From: Schoenoplectus triqueter
Taxonomy: Eukaryota > Streptophyta > Magnoliopsida > Poales > Cyperaceae
Reading direction: 5' to 3'
Assembly (NCBI GenBank): GCA_964058805.1
Contig: CAXKVV010000048.1
Location: forward strand, 1 to 28,441
DNA: 28,441 nucleotides
In this document: one piece after another, positions 20,457 to 28,441 of the stretch
How positions within the stretch are numbered: the stretch's first letter is position 1
How the letters are laid out: every line of letters starts with the position of its first letter
Program-made: the position numbers and the translations under genes
The notes under the pieces: model-generated
What the model saw: only the letters and a program-made list of their open reading frames with translations
Told to the model about the DNA's origin: nothing
Databases searched by the model: none

Positions 20457-21160
20457 ATATGGTACAGATCGTGACTATTCTGTTTCTCCAATGAAACTGG
20501 TCGAAACCACTACTTTCAAAAAAAAAATCACATTAAATCTCGGACATGAAAAAAAAACTTGATTTGTATTTGCAAGACATTTTTGCCAAAATACTGTTTA
20601 TACTAAAACCCATAAAATGAAATTCTTTGGGCTTCAAAGCCTATGATATTTGGGCTTGAAATGTTTTTCATGTCATTCAATTCGGATATGAACTCAGTTT
20701 CTTAGCCAGTTAAACACTGGACCCAATAAGGCCCAGTATCTACACACTGCATTTGCTCTCTGACAAACTGACAATGCCATTTCGTGGAGCTTGTGACACG
20801 TAGACTTTCTCCAAAAGACGAAGACGGGAGAGCACGAGTCTGATTGAGGGTTGTCGGCAGTCGCCACCACCTCTTTCGTCTAAGTCGCCTCTTGATATCC
20901 GACTGTGGCGAGTCTCTATCGGTCTCCGCTTGTGCGGGATTTGCCCCGTTTGATCTTGCCTTTGACTAACGCCTCGTTCGTGATATCTACTCCCCTTTTC
21001 CTCTTTATAAGTTATAGTTTTTTCCCCCAATTTTCGCACTTTCGATTTACCTCTCCACGGTGGTTGAGGGAGAAATCATTCTGATTGGCTCAATAGTAAC
21101 AATTTAAGAAGAATTAGTGAGAAGCTCACTCAAGATTACCCAAATTTATGCACTTGCAAG
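20457..21160 (+). promoter_or_regulatory. Presumed promoter and first leader exon of the F-box gene
   Basis: A GC-richer island (about 20780-20990) with stops in every frame precedes TTTATAAG at 21003-21010, a possible TATA box. GACACGT at 20795-20801 is ACGTGTC on the minus strand, matching the ABRE core. A likely 5' untranslated exon would follow the TATA box and end before about 21165. All of this is inferred from position and motifs. Confidence 0.4.
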
Positions 21161-21418
21161 GAAAGGTTGTAAATTTCAGTACCTTTTCTCTGCTACTGCC
21201 TGTAGGGGTCTCACTGCACCAAATTATTCATTACTTTATTATATGTTTTAAGCCAAACATGTTGCAATTTGCTTTTAAACCAAATATTCATGTGAAACCG
21301 TTGCATATAGCCACAGGCATGCATGATACCAAATGTATCTTTCTTGTTGTATTTTTAGTTTTGCAAGATAAGTAACAACTCCCATACCATAAGATGGCAT
21401 TGAAATATTCTTCCATGT

Positions 21419-21688
21419 TGTTTGGATGGGGAGCAGAGGAAGGGAAGGAAGGGGAAGGGAAAAAAGTTTCCATTACAATTTTTGTTTGGTTGGAAATTTA
21501 ATAGGAGGTTACTTATTTAATCTCATAACCTCTTAAAGCTGATATTTTGTTAATCCACAAATTGGAGTGTAATGGAGATTAACAAGATGAACCAAACAAG
21601 ACAATGTAAAATATTGTAACTTTCCTTCCCATTCCATTCCCTCCCCTTCTATTACCTCCCTTCCCCTTCACTTTCTGTTATCCAAACA
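21419..21688. mobile_element. Fold-back MITE in the probable leader intron of the F-box gene
   Basis: The left end TGTTTGGAT and the right end ATCCAAACA are exact inverted repeats. They continue into matching purine-rich GGGAAGGAAGGGGAAGGG-like arms and TTACAAT...TTGTTTGGTT blocks, over 270 bp in all. No coding is present. The target duplication is not clear, so the superfamily is unassigned. Confidence 0.68.
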
Positions 21689-21692
21689 GGGT

Positions 21693-21986
21693 GATAGTCT
21701 TTGCTCTCCCCTATCTCTTTTTTGAGTACTGAATTGTTCGTGATTTTCCTGTATCATCTTAGGTCATGTATTCTTAAATTATTTGCGTAGTTCAATGTGT
21801 TGTCAAACTTTTGTTGTAGTTGTTTTGTTAAACTATGGAACTAGCATAATTTAGGGTATCACACTATTTCCAGATGAAACTTTAGTTCGACAGTAAGTCG
21901 TTTCATAGACAAGTGAACATATCTTTATTTCTTGTTAATTGTTTGATTGTTATTCAGGTTCAGATAAGGGATAATTTGCGTAGGAA
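21693..21986 (+). other. F-box gene leader, with 3' splice acceptor at 21956-21957
   Basis: GATTGTTATTCAG|GTTCAG, just upstream of the start codon, looks like an intron acceptor preceded by a T-rich tract. The coding exon would then begin in untranslated leader at 21958. The matching donor upstream is uncertain. Confidence 0.45.
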
Positions 21987-24277
21987 ATGGATGATGGAAG
22001 ATGGGATCTGTTAGAATGGCTTGGAGCTGATGCATCAGCTTGTGTCATGAATTACCTTAGCAGCCCTACTGATGTGGCGCATGTTGCCGCTGTCTCTAGA
22101 TCTTGGTGCAACTTTGGTAATCCTACACCTCCTTTAACTAACTGAAACCCCCTCTGGCACAGTATTGATAATATGTTCTTTTTTTTTTGGCTTTCTTCTG
22201 CTTAGCAAAATTAGTCTCATATTTTCATGATGTACCACTCAAGTCTTTTTCTTCTTTGTTTTTCTTTGGTTCGTTCAAATACGTTCACTTACTAATTATT
22301 GAATTTACTCTGCAGTTATTTCAAATGAATTTGGCAAGAGACTGTGCATGAAACTCTGTCCTGAAATCTCAAATTTCACTGACATTGAATTGCTGGATAA
22401 AGAGACCTGGAAACCCCTTCAAGAGGCTAGCTCAAGCACCACCTCAGAATGGCAGATACTAAAAAGAGCACACCTAGTCTTCACGTACTTTGCTCATTGT
22501 CTGTTGACCCACAATTCTGAAAAAGCCTCTGTAATGACATGCATCGGCGCATCTAGTACTGATAATTTCCCAGAGGAGAGCATAGAAAACACACTTGAGC
22601 CAAACAATAGAGTTGGCACGCGACCCTCTTATTGGTCGAGTGGTGGTCAAAGGGATCCAGATGTGCAAGAAAGTTTGGTTTATCGGCTTGAGTCGGATTT
22701 GTACATTGTCAGTGAGATAAGGATCCAGCCTTTTAAAGGTTTAATTTTCTTTTTTCCTAGATACATTTTTTGGTTACTTCTTATTTCAGGCCTAATTGGA
22801 TAGACACTGATGAAGATTGGGTCAAGTTGGGTAAGAAGTAACATATATTGCAGTTAGCATTAGGTGGTGGCTGGAGTAAATTGGGGATTATCTTTTAGTA
22901 AAATTATTGACCCCTAACATGTGATGGAGTTGGCATTTACTGAATGGAACTAAGGATTGTGAATTTATAATTGTGGTTAGCAGTGTTTCATTGGGCCCTG
23001 GTTGGACAAGTGTAGCATACTCAAAGGAAAAACTGAGCTAGATTGAGGCATATTCACGGGGTGTTGCTCGAGGCATGATTCTGTTGAATTAAATTACAGC
23101 ATTTTGCTTAAGTCATAATCTGAGAGAATCTAGCACCACACATTTGACAGATAAATGATTGATCAAAGCCAATTTGTTATGTTTTAGTGGCATCTCAGTT
23201 AATTCATCAGGTTTTAAGAGACCTGTAGTTGATCATATGCATGCTCAAACTGCTTCCAAAATCTGTTACAAATAATTTGAGAATTAACTGAGGGTGAGTT
23301 GAGATGTTTAAGGCAGGCTCAATTTTTGAGAGCAATATTGAAACCCATTACTAAACTACTATTTTTTTCCCTTTCTGGATCCAGCTTTCTTCCAATATGG
23401 CCGCCCCATTTATTCTGCAAAGCATGTCAGATTTCAACTGGGTCACTCAAAATTCAACTTGTCAGATGTAGACCCCTTTATGGAAAGCCTGTTAACTAGA
23501 GACATGAACTATGTTTGGACCTACACTTCTCCTGTGTATCCCATGTCTCAGGTGGGATATACTATTATATTTCTAACTTGTAATGCAGTAACACATGCTG
23601 TCGTCTATTTTATACAGATTAGTAACACTGTTATGGGGGGTAATGAGGATTGTATTTAGTATTATCTAGGTTTCTAATCACACAATATCTCTTCTTTTTC
23701 TTATCAGAATAGTAATTTGCAAGTGTTCAAATTACCACACCCCATTCTGTGCATAGGGGGCGTCCTGAAGATTGAACTTCTTGGCCGAGTTCAGAAACAG
23801 GCAATGGATGGTCTATACTACATCTGGTGAATTTTTAGTATCCTCTTTCAAAACTAATCTCTTTCCAATTCATTCTCAGTGTTTTCTCCTAACTTCTTTA
23901 AATTTCTACTTTGAAGTGTCTGTCATGTAAAAGTGATAGGTCGGCCAGTCTCCCCCATCCTAGATGTTGCCACATCAGAAAACCACACTGTTCTCAGGTA
24001 CTATCCTCAAGCTGTTGTGAGATCTGTAACGGCTGAATCATCAGAGGGTATTTCTTCAAATGAGGAGACACGGTCCTGTTGGCGGTCTCTCACTGACAGG
24101 ATCCGGCAGTTGGGGCCTAATGCACTATTTCATACCATCCTTGGTGGTATACCTGTGCAGTTTGTTGACGTGGAAGATGATGACAATGATGATGATGATG
24201 ATGATGATGGAGATGGCGTTGTTGATGATGGCTATGATGTTGATATGCTTGATGCTCCTGAGGAGCCAGATGCATAA
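21987..24277 (+). CDS. Plant F-box protein (At4g00755-like)
   Basis: Five coding exons join in phase: 21987-22116, 22316-22738, 23385-23551, 23708-23826 and 23917-24277, giving 399 aa. Residues 9-53 form an F-box (LLEWLGADASACVMNYL, then DVAHVAAVSRSWCNF), the part that binds SKP1 in SCF ubiquitin ligases. The rest lacks leucine-rich or kelch repeats. It has a conserved block, PSYWSSGGQRDP, then LVYRLESDLYIVSEIRIQPF, AFFQYGRPIYSAKHVRFQLG and YTSPVYPMSQ, which I associate with the At4g00755 F-box family. The C-terminus (from about 365) is strongly acidic, with a seven-Asp run encoded by a GAT microsatellite. The ATG at 21987 opens the F-box frame. The substrate is unknown. Intron 2 is 646 bp. 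Confidence 0.88.
24188..24208 (+). repeat. (GAT)7 coding microsatellite in the F-box gene
   Basis: Seven GAT codons in a row encode Asp7 within a longer Asp/Glu-rich tail. Flanking imperfect GATGATGAC and GGAGATGG units suggest expansion of an acidic region. Confidence 0.92.
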
Positions 24278-24500
24278 CTTAGGTGCCTCGAAGTTTTTTA
24301 TGAATTGGGGGGGGGGGGGGGGGGTGTAGTTTTGTCTTTTTCTAATTTTTTTTTTATATATTTTTCGATTTGTCTTGTAACGGAGCCGGGAGTGAGGGAC
24401 TGTGTTGTAGATTGGTGAGCTAGCTGCCTAGCTGTTGTTGCGCATATTTCAGAATCGAAACTTAATTTATATATACATATAGTTTTCTACCTTTATTTTC
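24278..24500 (+). other. Presumed 3' untranslated region of the F-box gene, with G18 tract
   Basis: Eighteen consecutive G bases lie at 24307-24324, only 30 bp after the stop codon, followed by TGTAG and T-rich DNA. TTGTAACGGAGCC and later T/A-rich sequence fit a plant 3' end, but the polyadenylation site is not identified. Confidence 0.45.
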
Positions 24501-24594
24501 AGTACAAGTCCAATTAGCAAATTGGCAATTCTTAATTGCATTATTGCTCCAATGTCTGTTCCAAGCCGATCTGTCAAAATCCGGTGTTATTCTG

Positions 24595-24935
24595 GTAGAA
24601 GAAGAAGGTACAGCTATTTATTTTAAAAAAAATATAAAATAAATTTTAAAAACAAAAAAAAATATAAATATATTCTTTTACTTATAAGTTGATAGCCGTT
24701 AAATTTTATGTAATTTTATTAATATTTAATACTCCATAAAAAATATCAAATTAAATGATTTTTTATTAATGTTTACAATGATTTCAAATTAATAATTTTT
24801 AATGGACTATCAAACGTTAATAAAATTACATAAAAATTATTGAATTATCAATCTATAAATAAAAGAATATGTTTATAATTTTTTGAAATAGTTTTTATAT
24901 TTTTTAGAATAAAAAATAATTTTTTATTCTTCTAC
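24595..24935. mobile_element. AT-rich fold-back MITE downstream of the F-box gene
   Basis: The left end GTAGAAGAAG and the right end TTCTTCTAC are inverted. The arms share AATATAAA-type runs, then TTCTTTTACTTATAAGTTGATA opposite TTCTTTTATTTATAGATTGATA, then TTATGTAATTTTATTAA on both sides. The element is about 341 bp without coding. Superfamily not determined. Confidence 0.68.
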
Positions 24936-25490
24936 AAAAATAATAATTATAACAGCAGATTTGGAGTTGATGGTGGGGTATTTGTTTGATCCCAAGACAG
25001 AGTGAGAGATCATGATCACTCGAGATGATACCTACAGGTTATTCCTAAAAAAAAAACAATCAGTGGAAATGTGGAATCCAAGGCTGGAGGTCTGTACTCT
25101 CTTCCTGGAGTCTGGAGTCTGGACCAGCCAGTCAAACTCAAGATACACGCAGACCATCTGATCTCCAGTTTCAACTATTGGAGATATCCCTTCTGCTAAA
25201 ACTATGATACTAAGAGTTCATGACAGTGCTGGATGGAATGGCGGTGAGTCGTTGAAAACTAAAATTTCCGTTTCTTGTGAAGGAACTAAATTAAAAAAAT
25301 GAAATAAACAAATAATACAACTGTCGACTTCTATTTATTTCCACTTCTCTCGAATATCCTATTTTGTTCTCTCGATTTGGGAATATCTCTCCGAACCCTA
25401 GATCTTCTAACCCCTCGATTGGGACCGAATTCGGGTCGGTTTGAATTGTGCTCTTGTATTCTTCGAATCGATCCAGGATTGGGTATTAAA
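24936..25490 (+). promoter_or_regulatory. RABG3: Presumed promoter and 5' leader of the Rab7 gene
   Basis: Mixed-composition intergenic DNA with a GGAGTCT short tandem near 25108-25122. From about 25330 it becomes a CT-rich leader. AACCCTA at 25394-25400 is a minimal telo-box, common near starts of housekeeping and translation-related plant genes. No clear TATA box is seen. Confidence 0.4.
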
Positions 25491-27890
25491 ATGGCGTCGA
25501 GAAGGCGTATGCTCCTCAAAGTCATCATCCTTGGCGACAGCGGGTTAGTCAAATTCGATCTGATTCCTTTTTGTTTGATTGCATTTATGGGTTTTTTTTT
25601 TATGGTAGCTCCAAAAATTATGAGTTGGCGAACTTCTTGGAACTTGTATAGCTAAACGAAATTTTGGTTTGGCTCTTAAAATTTTGTTCAAGTACCTAAG
25701 GTTGGACACTGTTGTCGCCCTTGTTGAAGGTTCAATTTACAATTTCGCTTTTGTGGAAGCATAATAAGTTTTTTTCTTCATTCTGTGTCTTAAATTGTCA
25801 TTGCAGTGTTGGGAAGACCTCTCTGATGAATCAGTAAGCTCAAAACATCTTCATCCACTTATTTTCATTTTTCAATTTTAAAAAAATGCATAGATTTCAA
25901 CAAAATACTTTTTGAATGATTTAGATATGTGAACAAGAAATTCAGCAATCAGTATAAAGCAACAATTGGGGCTGATTTCTTGACCAAGGAGGTCCAGATA
26001 GATGACAGGCTCTTCACATTGCAGGTTCGTTTGCATCTTCTAAGCCACATATCATGTATGTAATTAAATTGTATAAATTGGGAGTGGAGTCTGATTTTGG
26101 TCCCTCAACAGAGTTCATGTTCAGTTCAGCACTTGCAGATTTTGTTTGACCCAGTAGCCCGAGTTATTTCACTTGGTTTGATCAGGCTCTTGACTTTTTC
26201 CTGCTTCAATTAGCCCCTTTAGGTTTTGGTACTTGTTCATTTGAGAAGCATTGAGAAGTTCCATTTAATTGGTTTGATAAATGTTGAATAATGCTTTAGT
26301 ACTGTTCGGAGAATTAAATTTTAAACACAATACAATATATGGAGCTAATTAGTATGTTTTGTAACCAATAGCTGTTGGTTATGGTTGTATGTAAACAAAA
26401 CCAACTTATTAGTCAACTTCAACTAGTAAATATATATGCATTTATTGACGGCAGTTGGTGTAACTAGCAACATAGAATGTAATGCATATATGTGACTACC
26501 AATTAACTGAACAGCTCTTTGAACCCAATAATGCATACAGATATGGGATACAGCTGGACAAGAGAGATTTCAGAGCCTTGGTGTGGCCTTTTATAGAGGT
26601 GCAGATTGTTGTGTTCTTGTTTATGACGTCAATGTTATGAAGTCTTTTGATCACCTTAACAACTGGCGGGAGGAATTCCTTATCCAGGTGCACAACTTAT
26701 AACTTCAGCTTAATGTGCTATGTGGTTTCAAGTCTGTTGCATGACTTTTGTTAAAAGTTACAAAGCAAAGTTGACATGTAAGGCCATAGAGAGAACAAAA
26801 TCTTGCCTTCAATGAACCTGAAGTAAAGTCATGTAATGCCATGTTTCATCTAACTTATCAATGGTAAACTTAAGTACCTACTTCTTAAATTTATGGGCAG
26901 AATGTGTCGGATTATTTTGTTTGCTATGGGGCCTTTTATGCCTCATAAGTTATTTAACAAATCAGATGGAGTGCTAATTGTGTTAACAAACTGGAAGTAA
27001 CCTTATGCTGAGTGTGTTTTATAGATTGTGCTATTAAACAGGATTTTCTAGAGTCAACTATAGATGGTGTATATGTTTTTTTTTGCTCTAAAAATAGTTT
27101 GACTAGGAATCCTGCTGTATTATTGCAGGCTAGCCCATCAGACCCTGAGAACTTTCCATTTGTTGTTTTGGGTAACAAAACAGACGTCGATGGTGGCAAC
27201 AGCCGTGTGGTGAGCTCATACTTCTTCTTTTTTTCAAGTCAAATTAATATTCCTCCTGTCAAATTGTTTATCAGAAGGAATTACAAATTAAATGTTGTGT
27301 TTTTGTCTATCTTGTGTTGATATTAAATTTTTATTGCCTCAAATAACTACTATTTGTTCCCATGTCATTAATAAACACTGAAAAGCTTTTAAAAGAAATA
27401 AACACCAGAAAAGTGGCAAAACTAAGGTCATAATTGTGTTGCTGATGAATATGCTGGGACTTGGTTGGTACTGTTAATGTAACTAACAGGGTTGTTTTGC
27501 TGGTGATAGGATGCTTTTATCCTTTCTTGGCATGTTGAACAAAACTTGCCTCATTTATTTCCTTCATATTTTTGTCACTTTTAGGTTTCAGAGAAGAAAG
27601 CTAGGGCATGGTGTGCATCAAAGGGTAACATCCCTTATTTTGAGACATCAGCAAAGGAGGGATTCAATGTTGAGGCAGCTTTTGAATGCATAGCCAAGAA
27701 TGCTTTGAAGAATGAACCTGAAGAAGAGATGTGAGTATAATTAAATTCTCTTACTCATTCATGGTGAATTCTGGTGTGTATATTAATCATTTATTGTTTA
27801 CCATCCTGTTGATGTAGTTATATGCCTGACACTATTGATGTGGCTGGTGGCGGAAGGCAGCCAAGATCAGCAGCTGGTTGTGAATGCTAG
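25491..27890 (+). CDS. RABG3: Rab7-type small GTPase (plant RABG3 subfamily)
   Basis: Seven coding exons fit in phase: 25491-25543, 25807-25833, 25925-26024, 26541-26687, 27129-27209, 27585-27730 and 27818-27890, giving 208 aa, the usual length. All GTPase motifs are present: P-loop GDSGVGKT (15-22), switch I with T40 in ATIGADF, WDTAGQE (62-68), NKTD (125-128) and ETSAK (156-160). The RabG/Rab7 signatures [13 protein letters not shown] and [13 protein letters not shown] are clear. The protein ends in CEC, the double geranylgeranylation site that anchors it to membranes. Rab7 acts in late endosome and vacuole fusion with HOPS and retromer. Exon 2 is only 27 bp and carries part of the P-loop. 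The gene appears intact. Which RABG3 paralogue it represents cannot be decided by eye. Confidence 0.96.
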
Positions 27891-28441
27891 ACAACAAGAG
27901 TTATGTTGTAAGAACTATGGAGTTTTAACTTTCCTTCATTTGTTATGTAGTCACATAGTATAAATTTGCATGGTGGTTGCGTTCAAGTCCATATCTCAGG
28001 TCTGAAAAAATGTTATTCATTGAATTGTTGCATTATATCCTCAATTTTATGTGTGGCTCTGGTTTTATGTGAAGAGCTCTCGTCTGTGCTTGCTTTGATT
28101 TGTGAATCTATCTACTTGTGCTGAATAATACTCACCTACCCTCTGTTTATAATTTCTGCGGTAGTTGGTTTGTTAAATTTCTCGTTCTTTTGTTTATTAC
28201 TTTATTAGGTACATCAAAATATTATCTGATTTACTGTTGGCAAGCTCTAGGAATACTTCTACCAGTACAGAAACAAATATCATCAGATATTATTGGCAAG
28301 CTCTAAGATGCTCACAAGTTGATTGCAAATTTAAGAGGTTACATTTATGAATTAGAAAAGATGTATGATTAATTGTCACGGAGCGGATGTGATGTTGGGT
28401 TCTTTTTTTCTAGAACTTTTAGATGCCCATCATGCATTTAT
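27891..28441 (+). other. Presumed 3' untranslated region and downstream flank of the Rab7 gene
   Basis: T-rich sequence after the TAG. TTGGCAAGCTCTA occurs twice (28237 and 28293 by approximate count), about 56 bp apart, each copy preceded by an ATC(A)GAT-like run. This suggests a small tandem duplication. No further gene is recognised before the window ends. Confidence 0.4.

Noticed and set aside
20740..21039. 99-codon minus-strand open frame with charged residues
   Set aside because: Lies in the GC-richer presumed promoter of the + strand F-box gene and matches no family I know.
22474..22668. Minus-strand open frame in F-box exon 2
   Set aside because: Shadow of the exon, whose + strand translation continues the conserved F-box family protein in phase with both neighbours.

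Overview
The window looks like nuclear DNA of a flowering plant, most likely a eudicot. It is AT-rich, has three intron-containing genes with GT-AG introns, plant-specific gene families (a PERK receptor kinase, a plant F-box protein, a RABG3/Rab7 GTPase), and intergenic space filled with small non-autonomous DNA transposons. I could not name the species. Exon borders were placed by eye from splice signals, reading-frame phase and family conservation, not from transcripts.

Layout. Positions 1-9200 hold no gene I can support. They carry a hAT-like element rich in GGGTCGGG motifs (446-913), a hAT-type element nested in a PIF/Harbinger-like element (3044-4421), a fold-back MITE (5380-5766) with a diverged sister copy (8402-8750), microsatellites and a T17G15 homopolymer. 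9675-15185 is a proline-rich extensin-like receptor kinase gene (8 coding exons, 645 aa). 15500-20700 is a second transposon-rich block: a 315 bp segment flanked by 13 bp direct repeats, a 1.3 kb non-autonomous CACTA element inserted into the very end of a hAT-like element, and an inverted end fragment of a related element. 21987-24277 is a plant F-box gene (5 coding exons, 399 aa) with a MITE in its probable leader intron and another just downstream. 25491-27890 is a Rab7-type GTPase gene (7 coding exons, 208 aa). The remainder is 3' flank.

All three genes lie head to tail on the + strand. Their products act at the cell wall/plasma membrane, in probable SCF ubiquitin ligation, and in late endosome/vacuole traffic. 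Nothing suggests that they form one pathway.

The strongest points for follow-up are the Pro-to-Arg change in the APE motif of the kinase (codon 450) and the two transposon nests with readable target-site duplications. I found no CRISPR array, prokaryotic operon, tRNA, rRNA or clearly new multi-gene system.
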